Source of the DNA: DASXTK01 sp036505485
Lineage (GTDB): Bacteria; Actinomycetota; Acidimicrobiia; Acidimicrobiales; VFJN01
Reading direction: 5' to 3'
NCBI GenBank assembly: GCA_036505485.1
Contig: DASXTK010000069.1
Location: 1 to 27,080, forward strand
DNA length: 27,080 nucleotides
Position numbers and translations under genes: made by a program. Below are positions 1 to 8,252 of this stretch, piece after piece; positions within the stretch are counted from its first letter, which is position 1, and the number at the start of each line of letters is the position of its first letter. A model generated the notes under the pieces. That model was given only the letters and a program-made list of their open reading frames with translations. It was not told the DNA's origin and searched no databases.

Positions 1-827
1 CCGCACGAGGGGCAGGCGATGAGGTCGATGTTGCGGCGCTCCCGCAGCCCCACGGATTCGAGCAGTGCCCGGCCGGCTCGGGCCTCCTCCACCGGATCGG
101 CGGTGAGGCTGTAACGGATCGTGTCGCCGATGCCCTCGGCCAGCAGGGTGCCGATGCCCGCGGTGGCCTTGAGCAGACCACCCGGCAACGGCCCGGCCTC
201 GGTGACCCCGAGGTGCAGCGGGTGCTCCACGGTGTCGGCCAGCAACCGGTAGGCCTCGATCATCAGCGGCACCGACGAGGCCTTGACCGAGATCTTGACG
301 TCCTCGAAGCCCACCTCGGCGAAGTAGGCCAGCTCGCGCTCGGCCGACTCGACCATGGCCTCGGGCGTGACCCGGCCGTACTTCTCGTACAACGACGGAT
401 CCAGCGACCCGCCGTTGACGCCGATGCGGATGGGGACGCCTCGATCCTTGGCTTCCTGGGCCACCAGCTTGATGTGCTCGGGCTTGCGGATGTTGCCGGG
501 GTTGAGCCGCAGGCAGTGCACCTCGGCCTCCAACGCGGCCAGGGCCATCCGGTGCTGGTGGTGGATGTCGGCCACGATCGGGACGGGTGACCGGGGAACG
601 ATCTGGGCCAGGCCCTCGGCCGCGGCCGCGTCGTTGCAGGTGCACCGGACGATGTCGCAGCCGGCCATGGCCAGGTCGTAGATCTGCTGGAGCGTGCCCT
701 CCACATCCGCGGTCTTGGTGATGGTCATGGACTGCACCGAGACCGGCGCACCGTCGCCCACCGGGACGTCGCCCACCATCACCCTGCGGGTCTTGCGACG
801 GGGGAACGACGACTGTCCGAGCTCCAT
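1..827 (-). CDS. ispG: 4-hydroxy-3-methylbut-2-en-1-yl diphosphate synthase, partial (3' end outside window)
   Basis: Penultimate enzyme of the MEP isoprenoid pathway: a [4Fe-4S] enzyme that reductively converts MEcPP to HMBPP in the cytoplasm. The first 275 residues are visible. They show the N-terminal TIM-barrel portion with SVQSMTITKTADVEGTL, DIVRCTCND, HLRLNPGN-like (CLRLNPGNI) and RIGVNGGSLD motifs. The visible part ends in CPSCG, where Cys272 and Cys275 match the first two cluster ligands of the family. The third Cys and the Glu ligand lie beyond the edge. The ATG start gives MELGQSSFPRRKTRR and is preceded by an AAGGG sequence. It is last in a minus-strand run after dxr and rseP, so two MEP-pathway enzymes flank the protease, as in other actinobacteria. 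Identity is secure; only completeness is unknown. Confidence 0.96.
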   Translation of the reverse strand, partial: MELGQSSFPRRKTRRVMVGDVPVGDGAPVSVQSMTITKTADVEGTLQQIYDLAMAGCDIVRCTCNDAAAAEGLAQIVPRSPVPIVADIHHQHRMALAALEAEVHCLRLNPGNIRKPEHIKLVAQEAKDRGVPIRIGVNGGSLDPSLYEKYGRVTPEAMVESAERELAYFAEVGFEDVKISVKASSVPLMIEAYRLLADTVEHPLHLGVTEAGPLPGGLLKATAGIGTLLAEGIGDTIRYSLTADPVEEARAGRALLESVGLRERRNIDLIACPSC

Positions 828-870
828 GGCGCCCTTGCCTTTCAGCTCGCCGAGACCAGGAAGGTCTCGA

Positions 871-2229
871 TCACAGATCGATGGGGTTGACGATGTCCAG
901 GTACAGAGTGGTCAACCCGAGTACGACGATGCCCATCACCACGGCATAGGCGAAAGGCAGCAGCTTGGTGACATCAGCGTGATACGGCCGCTCCCGACGG
1001 GACCGGATCCGCTCGTAGATGGCCACCGCGGCGTGCCCACCGTCGAAGGGCAGGAGGGGGATGAGGTTGAGCAGACCGACGAAGATGTTGACCCCGACGA
1101 AGAGGAAAAGCAGGCTGCCGACGCTGTCTTCGCTCGTCTCGGCCCCGATGCGCACCAATCCGAGGATGGAGATCAGACGATTCTCGTCGCCGGTGTCGCT
1201 CGCCGGGGCGTTGTTGGCCGAGGTCGACGGCTCGGAGGAATCGCCGGAACCTTGGCCCACCGTGTCCGCGAAGCTCCCCAGGCCCTTGGGGCTGAAGAAG
1301 TGACCGAGCGCGGCCAGCGCCGATCCGGTCATCTCCACCGTCTGCTTCGGCGCCTGGGTCAGGGCCTCGGCCACGCCCAGCGTCTCCTCGGGCGTCGTCG
1401 GTCCCAGGCCCAGGAAGGGTCCATTCCTGGGGCCAGGGATGTTCTCCGGCCGTCGACCGATCGTCGTCGTCGCATCGAAGCGCTTGCCGTCGCGCTCGAT
1501 CGTCAGGGTGACCGTCGCCCCGACCTCGGTGCTGCGGATCTTGTCGGTCATGTCGTCCCACGTCGAGACCGGCTCGTGGTTGAAGGCCACGATCTTGTCG
1601 CCGGGCTTCAGATGGGCCGCGGCAGCCGCGCTGTCCTCGGTGACGCTGTCGACGACCCAGGGACCGTCCGCTCCCGGATCGGTGATGGAGCCCCCGGGCG
1701 CACCCACGAAGGCCAGCAGCACGAACACGAGCACGGAGGCCTGGACGAAGTGGGTCGCCGGGCCGGCCAGGACCACGATCAACCGCTTCGGGAACGACTG
1801 CTGGCGGTAGGACCGGGCCTCGTCCTCGGGGGCGACCTCATCCAGGTTGTTCATCCCGATGATGCGGACGTACGCACCCGCCAGCACCGGCTTGAAGCCG
1901 TACTCCGTCTCACCCCGCGTGAACGACCACAGCTTGGGCCCGAAGCCGATGAAGAACTCGGTGACCTTCATCCCCGACCACTTGGCGGTGAGGAAGTGGC
2001 CGAGCTCATGGATGGTGATCATCAGCATGATCCCGAGGATCATGGCGACGACGCGGACCGGGCCGAGCGACCAGCCGGCCCGCAGCAGGAGGACCACGGC
2101 GACGGCGCCCACCGCGGCGTAGGTGAGGATGCGCGCCGGGCTGGTCTCGTAGACGACCGCCGACTCGTTGGACCGCGGCCCGGAGGGGCCCGGCGTCGTT
2201 GGCGTCGGCGTCTCCTCGACGTCGGTCAT
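871..2229 (-). CDS. rseP: Site-2 membrane metalloprotease, RseP/Rip1-like (M50B)
   Basis: Intramembrane zinc protease (452 aa) of the RIP family, which cleaves membrane-bound anti-sigma factors or similar substrates within the bilayer. The HELGH zinc motif is at residues 74-78 in the first catalytic membrane helix. A single PDZ domain spans roughly 190-255 (VDSVTEDSAAAAAHLKPGDK). The third zinc ligand motif, N-L-I-P-L-L-P-F-D-G-G-H, is at about 388-399. A Ser/Asn/Asp-rich linker around 325-350 separates the PDZ region from the C-terminal helices. A hydrophilic Pro/Thr-rich N-terminus precedes the first helix. The ATG overlaps the dxr stop (ATGA), with AGAGGA upstream, so it is translationally coupled to dxr. 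The dxr-rseP-ispG order is the conserved actinobacterial one (Rip1 in Mycobacterium). The substrate cannot be told from this window. Confidence 0.94.
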   Translation of the reverse strand: MTDVEETPTPTTPGPSGPRSNESAVVYETSPARILTYAAVGAVAVVLLLRAGWSLGPVRVVAMILGIMLMITIHELGHFLTAKWSGMKVTEFFIGFGPKLWSFTRGETEYGFKPVLAGAYVRIIGMNNLDEVAPEDEARSYRQQSFPKRLIVVLAGPATHFVQASVLVFVLLAFVGAPGGSITDPGADGPWVVDSVTEDSAAAAAHLKPGDKIVAFNHEPVSTWDDMTDKIRSTEVGATVTLTIERDGKRFDATTTIGRRPENIPGPRNGPFLGLGPTTPEETLGVAEALTQAPKQTVEMTGSALAALGHFFSPKGLGSFADTVGQGSGDSSEPSTSANNAPASDTGDENRLISILGLVRIGAETSEDSVGSLLFLFVGVNIFVGLLNLIPLLPFDGGHAAVAIYERIRSRRERPYHADVTKLLPFAYAVVMGIVVLGLTTLYLDIVNPIDL

Positions 2230-3389
2230 CGGGCAGTCCTCTCGGTCAGTCGTCGTGCAGCCTCGCGCCCGCGCCGGTCGGCCTCGATGATCGCGTCTAC
2301 CCCGTCGGCCACCGCCCCATCATGCCCGTCCAGGACGGCTTTCAGAACGTCGGGGATCGTCGTCCAACCGATTTGACCGTCGAGGAACGCGGCCACCGCG
2401 ACCTCGTTGGCCCCATTGAGCGCGGCTGGAGCGGTCTGGCCGGCCCGGCCGGCCTCATAGGCCAAGCCCAGGCACGGGAACGCGGCGTGATCCGGCGGCT
2501 CGAACTCCAGGCGTAGCGGGTCGTTCCAGTCGAGCCGGCCGAACGGGGTGGCGATGCGGTCGGGCCAGGTGAGCGCGTAGCCGATCGGCCCGCGCATGTC
2601 GGGTCGGGACAGCTGGGCGATGGTTGCCCCATCGGTCATCTCGACCATGGAGTGCACGATCGATTGGGGATGGACGACCACTTCGATCTGGTCGTAGTCC
2701 AGCCCGAACAGCTCGTGGGCCTCGATCACCTCTAGCCCCTTGTTCATCAGCGTCGACGAGTCCACGGTGATCTTCGGTCCCATCGACCAGGTCGGATGGG
2801 CCAGAGCGTCGGCCACCGTCACATCGGCCAGCTCGGCCCGGGTGCGGCCTCGGAACGGTCCCCCGCTGGCGGTCAGGATCAATCGCCGTACCGACGATCG
2901 CTGCACCCCGGCCAGGCACTGGTGCACCGCGCAGTGCTCGGAATCCACCGGCACGATGTGGCCGGCGCCCGGTCGGGCCAGGGCGGCCTGGACCACGGGG
3001 CCGCCCGCGATCAGGGATTCCTTGTTGGCCAGCGCCAGCCGCCGGCCGGCCTCGATGGTGGCCAGCGTGACCTCCAGCCCGGCGAACCCCACGACGGCGT
3101 TGACACAGACGTCGGCGACGGTGCCCAGCTGGGCCAGCGCCTCGGGCCCGACACCCAGCTCGGTGCCGGTCGGGAGCTGCGCGGCGATCTCCTCAGCGTG
3201 ACGGGGGTCGGCAGCGACCACCAACTTGGGATGTAGCTCGTGGGTCTGGGCGACCAGCAGCTCGACCGATGACCAGGCGGCCAGGGCGACGACCTCGAAC
3301 CGCTCCGGCTCAGCCCGAACGACGTCGATGGTCTGTGTCCCGATCGACCCGGTCGAGCCGGCGATCGCCACTGTGGTCACGCCCGACAC
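2226..3389 (-). CDS. dxr: 1-deoxy-D-xylulose 5-phosphate reductoisomerase
   Basis: Commits DXP to the MEP isoprenoid pathway, using NADPH and a divalent metal to form MEP; it is the fosmidomycin target. The 387-aa length is normal. The NADPH Rossmann motif GSTGSIG is at 11-17 and ANKESLIAGG at 121-130. Metal ligands lie in PVDSEH (Asp149, Glu151) and in the LEVIEAHELF helix (Glu220, with Glu223 nearby). The flexible active-site loop HPTWSMG, with its conserved Trp201, is present. The start is GTG; a second in-frame GTG lies three codons later, and no strong ribosome site distinguishes them. The stop overlaps the rseP start by four bases. It follows cdsA after a 67-base gap. Confidence 0.97.
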   Translation of the reverse strand: MSGVTTVAIAGSTGSIGTQTIDVVRAEPERFEVVALAAWSSVELLVAQTHELHPKLVVAADPRHAEEIAAQLPTGTELGVGPEALAQLGTVADVCVNAVVGFAGLEVTLATIEAGRRLALANKESLIAGGPVVQAALARPGAGHIVPVDSEHCAVHQCLAGVQRSSVRRLILTASGGPFRGRTRAELADVTVADALAHPTWSMGPKITVDSSTLMNKGLEVIEAHELFGLDYDQIEVVVHPQSIVHSMVEMTDGATIAQLSRPDMRGPIGYALTWPDRIATPFGRLDWNDPLRLEFEPPDHAAFPCLGLAYEAGRAGQTAPAALNGANEVAVAAFLDGQIGWTTIPDVLKAVLDGHDGAVADGVDAIIEADRRGREAARRLTERTAR

Positions 3390-3456
3390 ATCCAGAGGAT
3401 ACGCGAGACGCCGGACAGCCGAGCCGGCGTCCAGGTGGGAACTCTCAGGATGGGGG

Positions 3457-4947
3457 TCAGAGGAGGAAGAAGTCGGTGACTCGGCTCAGGTACCAGATGG
3501 CCGGCAGGACGAACAGCAGGGCGTCGAAGCGGTCGAGCACCCCGCCGTGACCGGGCAGCAGCGACCCCATGTCCTTGATCCCGAGGTCCCGCTTGATCAG
3601 CGATTCGCTCAGGTCACCGAGCGGCGCGGCCAGCGCGGCCACCAGACCGATCTTGAGCCCGTCGGTCAGGCCGTCGAACGGTGCGACTATCTGCCCGATC
3701 ACCAGACCACCGACCACGGCCAGCACCATGCCGCCGACCAGTCCTTCCACGGTCTTGCTGGGACTCGCGGCCGACAGCGGACGTGAGCCGGCGCTGCGAC
3801 CGACGAACAGGGCACCGATGTCGTAGCCGATCGTGGGAACCAACGCGGCCAGCAGCAGCGCGATGCCGTTGGGTGCCGACAGGAGCAGACCGGCGAACGA
3901 GCCGAACAACCCCACCCAACAGATGCCCAACAGCGTGGCTCCCACGTTGGCCATGGGCCGTTCGCCGCCGGCACCGACCAGGTACCAGACGGTGCACACC
4001 GCCACCGACAGAACCAACACCAGCAGGATGGCGGACTCGCCGTAGTTGTAGGCGGCGATCACTGCACCGACGGTGGCCACGACTCCTACCGGCATCAACG
4101 GATCGAAGCCGGCCCGCTGGGTGGCCGTGAAGTACTCGAAGGAGGCGACCCCAAGGATGGCTATGACCAGGACCATGGTCGGAACAGGACCGGCCTTGAA
4201 CAGGGCCAGGGCGGCCACGGCCAGGCCGACACCCACTCCGATCGCGACCCGCATGTCCCGCTCGCCCGGAGGGCCCGGGGTCCGGCGGGCCTGCGGACGG
4301 GCTGGCGGCCGCGGCGCGATCGGCGGCGGCTGGGGCTGACCCGGAGGTTCGACGAAGCGGCCGGGCGCCTCCTGATAGACGTCGTCGCTGTAGTTGTCGT
4401 CGTAGCCCTCGTCGTAGCGGGGGTTTGGTGGGCTCGGTCGGCGGGTGTTGTTGTCGAAACCCCGATCGTCGTACGACTGGTCGGTGTAGGTCTGGGACGC
4501 GGCGTAGCGCGGATCGTCGTAGCCCTGGCTCTGATCCCGGTACGCCTCCTCATAGGTCTCGGTGGGTGAGGAGGCAGGCGCTTCGCCGAACACCGATCGT
4601 CCCGGAGGCGGTTCGTAGCTCCGCCGGGGCGGGTAGCCGCCGGGCGGGGTGGCCGGGCGGTTGGGATCGTCCTCTCGCCAGCGGGGCTCGGTGGCGCCGG
4701 GGGTGCCCCAGGCTGCGGCCTCGTCCCCCTCATACGGGTCGCGGCTCATCGTCGGTCCCTCCTCATGGACCGCCGTGCCGGGAGCGGGTTCGGCCCAGCG
4801 CGGCTGATCGGGTGGCGGACCCCGGTGCTCGTCGGGCGGGGCCGGTGCCCTCTGGTTGCGTCGCGCGACCTCGTCCGGGCCGATGATCCGAACCCCCTCG
4901 CTTGGATCCGGGGGCTCGAACGGATGACGGTCGTCCCAATCGCTCAC
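3457..4947 (-). CDS. cdsA: Phosphatidate cytidylyltransferase with long disordered N-terminal tail
   Basis: Makes CDP-diacylglycerol from phosphatidate and CTP at the membrane, the branch point for all phospholipids. I place the start at a GTG preceded by AAAGGGAGA, six bases away, giving 496 aa. An upstream GTG at 4971 has no such site. The C-terminal ~260 residues hold about eight membrane segments. They end with the family signature at 447-475: S-x-x-x-x-KRD, KD, then PGHGG and DRFD. The first ~230 residues are hydrophilic, rich in Pro, Tyr, Asp and Arg, with tyrosine-rich repeats such as YDDPRY and SYDDRGF. CdsA proteins are usually 270-310 aa, so this tail nearly doubles the protein. The tail keeps coding character: one open frame and GC-rich third positions. 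Enzyme identity is firm; the role of the tail is unknown. Confidence 0.93.
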   Translation of the reverse strand: MSDWDDRHPFEPPDPSEGVRIIGPDEVARRNQRAPAPPDEHRGPPPDQPRWAEPAPGTAVHEEGPTMSRDPYEGDEAAAWGTPGATEPRWREDDPNRPATPPGGYPPRRSYEPPPGRSVFGEAPASSPTETYEEAYRDQSQGYDDPRYAASQTYTDQSYDDRGFDNNTRRPSPPNPRYDEGYDDNYSDDVYQEAPGRFVEPPGQPQPPPIAPRPPARPQARRTPGPPGERDMRVAIGVGVGLAVAALALFKAGPVPTMVLVIAILGVASFEYFTATQRAGFDPLMPVGVVATVGAVIAAYNYGESAILLVLVLSVAVCTVWYLVGAGGERPMANVGATLLGICWVGLFGSFAGLLLSAPNGIALLLAALVPTIGYDIGALFVGRSAGSRPLSAASPSKTVEGLVGGMVLAVVGGLVIGQIVAPFDGLTDGLKIGLVAALAAPLGDLSESLIKRDLGIKDMGSLLPGHGGVLDRFDALLFVLPAIWYLSRVTDFFLL

Positions 4948-5070
4948 AACGATCTCCCTTTGTCGGCCCACCGACGCAACTCAGAACGACATCCCACGTG
5001 TCTATCCTGCACGCCCCGCGCAACCAGGTGGTGGCATACATGCCCAGCGCCCCCGTGGTCCAGAGTCAGG

Positions 5071-5086
5071 CCACGCTAGAGCGTGG
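5071..5086 (-). other. Short hairpin after frr
   Basis: CCACGCT and AGCGTGG form 7-bp arms around a 2-base centre, 15 bases after the frr stop in the frr-cdsA spacer (about 150 bases). There is no T-run on either side, so it is not a textbook intrinsic terminator. It could be a weak processing or stability element. Nothing else certain is seen in this spacer. Confidence 0.35.
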
Positions 5087-5100
5087 GAACCGGGCGCGGA

Positions 5101-5670
5101 CTAGACCTCGAGCAGTTCCTGCTCTTTGTGCTCGAGCGCCCGGTCGACCTCGGCCTCGTGCTCATGGGTGAGCTTGTCGAGCTCCTTCTCGGCCCGGGCC
5201 AGGTCGTCGGCCGAGATGTCCCCCTCCTTCTCCAATCCGACCAGGTCGTGGCGCCCGGCCCGGCGAAGGTTGCGGATGGCAACCCGTCCCTCCTCGGCCA
5301 TGTGCTTCACCATCCGGACCAGGTCCTTGCGACGCTCCTCGGTCAGCGGCGGGAAGTTCAGCCGGATGACCGTGCCGTCGTTGCTGGGCGTGAGCCCCAG
5401 ATCGCTCTGTTGTATGGCCTTCTCGATGGCGCCCAGCGAGCTCTTGTCATACGGGCTGATCACCAGCGTGCGGGCCTCGGGAACCGAGAACCCCGACAGC
5501 TGCTGGAGCGGCACCTCGCTGCCGTAGTAATCGACGATCAGCTTCTCCACCAGGACCGGTGTGGCCCGGCCGGTGCGGACCCCGGCGAACTCGGAACGGG
5601 CATGGCTGACCGCCTTGGCCATCTTCTCCCGGGCTTCGTCGAGGATCATCGAGATCAGTTCGTCGGTCAC
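5101..5670 (-). CDS. frr: Ribosome recycling factor
   Basis: Cytoplasmic factor that, with EF-G, splits the post-termination ribosome. Full length at 189 aa. The three-helix bundle domain carries the conserved VRTGRATP segment near residue 30, then YYGSEVPLQQL and the family block LVISPYDKSSLGAIEKAI. The C-terminal helices contain RVAIRNLRR. The GTG start has AGGAG seven bases upstream. It lies about 25 bases after pyrH, continuing the rpsB-tsf-pyrH-frr order found across bacteria. Confidence 0.97.
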   Translation of the reverse strand: MTDELISMILDEAREKMAKAVSHARSEFAGVRTGRATPVLVEKLIVDYYGSEVPLQQLSGFSVPEARTLVISPYDKSSLGAIEKAIQQSDLGLTPSNDGTVIRLNFPPLTEERRKDLVRMVKHMAEEGRVAIRNLRRAGRHDLVGLEKEGDISADDLARAEKELDKLTHEHEAEVDRALEHKEQELLEV

Positions 5671-5695
5671 CGGTCGCTCCTAGCCCACATGCAAG

Positions 5696-6409
5696 TCAAT
5701 GGATCAGCGTACCGATCGTTGCACCTTCGACGATCGAGCGAATGTTTCCCTTCCCCAAGAGGTCGAACATCACGATCGGAAGCTTGTTGTCCATGCACAA
5801 GGTGATGGCCGTCGAGTCCATGGCCCGCAGACCCCGGTTCAGCACGTCCAGATAGCTGACCTCGTCGATCTTGGTCGCTTCCGGGTTGGTGCGGGGGTCG
5901 TCGGTGTACAGGCCATCGACGCCGGAATGGGTGCCGCGCAGCATGGCGTCGGCCTCGATCTCCACCGCGCGGAGCGCCGCGGCGGTGTCGGTGGTGAAGA
6001 ACGGGTTGCCGGTTCCACCCGCGAAGATGACCACACGGCCCTTCTCCAGGTGCCGGATGGCCTTGCGGCGGATGTACGGCTCGGCCACCTGGGCCATGTG
6101 GATGGCGGTCTGCACCCGGGTCGGCTGGGCCAGGTGTTCCAGGGTGTCCTGGAGGGCCAAGGCGTTCATGACCGTGGCCAGCATGCCCATGTAGTCAGCC
6201 TGGGCCCGGTCCATGCCGACGCCGGCACCGGACAGCCCTCGCCAGATGTTGCCGCCCCCGACCACCACCGCTACATCCACCCCGCTGGTCTCGCGCACCT
6301 CGACGATCTCGTTGGCGAGGAAACCGGCGGTCTTGGCGTCGATGCCGTAGTCGCCGTCGCCGGCGAAGGCCTCCCCCGAGAGCTTCAGCAGGATGCGCTT
6401 GAAAGCCAA
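5696..6409 (-). CDS. pyrH: UMP kinase
   Basis: Phosphorylates UMP to UDP with ATP, the bacterial hexameric amino-acid-kinase-fold enzyme of pyrimidine synthesis. The 237 residues show KLSGEAF near 9-15, the glycine-rich VVVGGGNIWRG loop, and the C-terminal nucleotide-binding block RGTHSGVDGLYTDDPR. The start appears to be TTG, 11 bases after the tsf stop. The protein then begins MAFKRILLKLSGEA, the expected family N-terminus. The only upstream site is a weak GAG, so translation probably depends on ribosomes leaving tsf. No ATG or GTG is available near this position. Confidence 0.96.
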   Translation of the reverse strand: MAFKRILLKLSGEAFAGDGDYGIDAKTAGFLANEIVEVRETSGVDVAVVVGGGNIWRGLSGAGVGMDRAQADYMGMLATVMNALALQDTLEHLAQPTRVQTAIHMAQVAEPYIRRKAIRHLEKGRVVIFAGGTGNPFFTTDTAAALRAVEIEADAMLRGTHSGVDGLYTDDPRTNPEATKIDEVSYLDVLNRGLRAMDSTAITLCMDNKLPIVMFDLLGKGNIRSIVEGATIGTLIH

Positions 6410-6420
6410 TTGATTGGCTC

Positions 6421-7221
6421 TCAGGCGCCGACGTAGATCTGGGCGTAGCTCACGAGCTCGGCTCCGGCCTGTGCAAGCAATTGGGTGATGGTCTGCTTCT
6501 CGTCACGGACGTAGGGCTGGTCGAGCAGCACCCGCTCCTTGTACCAGCCACCCAGCCGCCCATCGAGGATCTTCTCCCATGCGGCTTCCGGCTTACCCTC
6601 GGCCTGGACGATCTTGAGCAGGGTCTCCTTCTCTGCCTCGACGTCGGCGGCGGGCACGTCCTCGCGCCGCTGGTACTGCGGCTTGGTGAAGGCGATGTGC
6701 ACGGCGATGTCGTGGGCCAGCTCCGCGGTGCCGCCGGACAGCACAGCGATCACGCCGTTGACGCCCCGGCCCTCCTGGCGGTGCAGATAGGTGTCGACGA
6801 CGTGGTCGGGACCGATGTCGACCGAGACCGTGCGACCGATGTCGATGTTCTCCTTCAGCGTGACCTTGAGGTCGTCCACCGCGTCCTTGAAGCCATCGAG
6901 ACCGGCGGGACCATCGGCGGCGAAGGCGTCGGCGAGCTGTTGGGCGAGGGCGGTGAAGGACTCGGACTTGGCCACGAAGTCGGTCTCGCACTTCAACTCG
7001 ACCAGCACTGCGTTGCTGGATGTCGAGGCCACCGCGATGGCGCCCTCGGCGTTGTCGCGGTCCGTGCGGGTGCTGGCCTTGGCCAGACCCTTCTCGCGCA
7101 GGATCTTGGCGGCCTGCTCGGCGTCGCCGCCGGCCTCTTCCAAGGCTCGCTTGGCATCCATCATCCCGGCGCCAGTGGCCTGGCGCAGGGCCTGCACATC
7201 CTTGGCAGTGAACTCGGCCAT
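6421..7221 (-). CDS. tsf: Elongation factor Ts
   Basis: Guanine nucleotide exchange factor for EF-Tu. The chosen ATG gives 266 aa starting MAEFTAKDVQALRQATGAGM. The longer open frame upstream runs into rpsB and is not coding. The N-terminal UBA-like domain with TGAGMMDAKRALEEAGGD occupies 1-50. The EF-Tu contact motif appears as CETDFVAKSESF around 80. The coiled/dimerisation region follows and ends YAQIYVGA. It begins seven bases after the rpsB stop, the standard rpsB-tsf pairing. Confidence 0.97.
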   Translation of the reverse strand: MAEFTAKDVQALRQATGAGMMDAKRALEEAGGDAEQAAKILREKGLAKASTRTDRDNAEGAIAVASTSSNAVLVELKCETDFVAKSESFTALAQQLADAFAADGPAGLDGFKDAVDDLKVTLKENIDIGRTVSVDIGPDHVVDTYLHRQEGRGVNGVIAVLSGGTAELAHDIAVHIAFTKPQYQRREDVPAADVEAEKETLLKIVQAEGKPEAAWEKILDGRLGGWYKERVLLDQPYVRDEKQTITQLLAQAGAELVSYAQIYVGA

Positions 7222-7228
7222 CGGGTTC

Positions 7229-8155
7229 TCAGGACTCCTGGGTCTCGCTGGTGGCTTCGGGGGCGACGTCGTCGGTCGCTTCCTCGGGTGCTGCGTCCTC
7301 GGCGGCCGGAGCGGCAGGGACCGGAGCCGGCTGCTTCTCGGCCTGCAGACGAGCGTCACGCTCGCGGGCCTCGGACAGGGCCTGGCGGCGGGCCTCGGCC
7401 TGCTCGGCCGCGATCCGCTGCTCCTCCTCGGTCGAGCGCGTGGCCGCGGTGGCGCTGGCCGAGCGCTTGTTGGCCATGAGCCGGCCCTCGTCGACCGCGT
7501 CGGCGATGACCCGGCACAGCAGGGTGCCGGCGCGGATGGCGTCGTCGTTCCCGGGGATCACGAAGTCGATGACGTCGGGATCGCAGTTGGTGTCGACCAC
7601 CGCGACGACCGGGATGCCCAGCTTGTTGGCCTCGGTGACGGCGATGCTCTCCTTCTTGGTGTCGAGCACGAACACCGCGCTGGGGAGCTTCTCCATGCCC
7701 CGGATACCGCCGAGGTAGCGCTCGAGCTTGTCGAGCTCCCGCCCCAGCAGCAGGGCTTCCTTCTTGGGCATGGCCGCGAACTCGCCGGAGTCGCGCATGC
7801 GCTCGTACTCGATCATCTTGCCGACGCGCTTGGAGATGGTCTGGTAGTTGGTGAGCATCCCGCCCAGCCAGCGCTGGTTGATGAAGGGCATGCCGCACTT
7901 GTTGGCATACGACTCGACCGGATCCTGAGCCTGCTTCTTCGTACCGATGAACAGGATGGTCCCCCCGCCCGCGACGGTGTCGCGCACGAAGGTGTAGGCG
8001 GATTCGATCCGGTTGAGGGTCTGCTGCAGATCGATGATGTAGATGCCGTTGCGCTCACCGAAGATGAACCGCTTCATCTTCGGGTTCCAACGACGCGTCT
8101 GGTGACCGAAGTGCACTCCGGCTTCCAGCAGCTGTTTCATGGTGACGACAGCCAC
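7229..8155 (-). CDS. rpsB: 30S ribosomal protein S2
   Basis: Small-subunit ribosomal protein (308 aa). The core shows EAGVHFGHQTRRWNPKMKRF near the start, then NGIYIIDLQQT, FVGTKKQA-like FIGTKKQAQDP, and the signature around VVDTNCDPDVIDFVIPGNDD. The last ~75 residues form an Ala/Glu/Arg-rich helical and then acidic tail beyond the E. coli length. Such tails are common in actinobacterial S2 but this one is long. The GTG start is chosen for its AAAGAGGAG site six to seven bases upstream; longer in-frame extension lacks family similarity. The 97-base leader contains an inverted repeat. Confidence 0.97.
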   Translation of the reverse strand: MAVVTMKQLLEAGVHFGHQTRRWNPKMKRFIFGERNGIYIIDLQQTLNRIESAYTFVRDTVAGGGTILFIGTKKQAQDPVESYANKCGMPFINQRWLGGMLTNYQTISKRVGKMIEYERMRDSGEFAAMPKKEALLLGRELDKLERYLGGIRGMEKLPSAVFVLDTKKESIAVTEANKLGIPVVAVVDTNCDPDVIDFVIPGNDDAIRAGTLLCRVIADAVDEGRLMANKRSASATAATRSTEEEQRIAAEQAEARRQALSEARERDARLQAEKQPAPVPAAPAAEDAAPEEATDDVAPEATSETQES

Positions 8156-8187
8156 GTGAGGCTCCTCTTTCCCATCGGTTGAACGTC

Positions 8188-8231
8188 GCCGGCCCGGCAC
8201 CCGTATCGAGGTGACCGTGGGAAGGGCCGGC
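8188..8231 (-). promoter_or_regulatory. Inverted repeat in the rpsB leader
   Basis: GCCGGCCC (8188-8195) and GGGCCGGC (8224-8231) are perfect 8-bp arms around a 28-base loop, about 30-75 bases upstream of the rpsB GTG. Read on the plus strand the second arm is followed by TGTTTTTTG, which resembles an intrinsic terminator for the wrong strand. Read toward rpsB the T-run becomes an A-run before the stem. rpsB leaders of other bacteria bind S2 for autoregulation, so an RNA regulatory element is possible but unproven here. Confidence 0.45.
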
Positions 8232-8252
8232 TGTTTTTTGGGTCGATCCAAG

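Noticed and set aside
694..2376. 560-residue open frame on the plus strand
   Set aside because: It lies antisense to rseP and parts of ispG/dxr. Its product is His/Asp/Gly/Arg-rich without motifs, as expected from antisense of GC-rich codons.
8188..8240. Intrinsic terminator of the M23/lipase gene
   Set aside because: The T-run lies on the wrong side for minus-strand transcription, so it cannot be a standard terminator for that gene.
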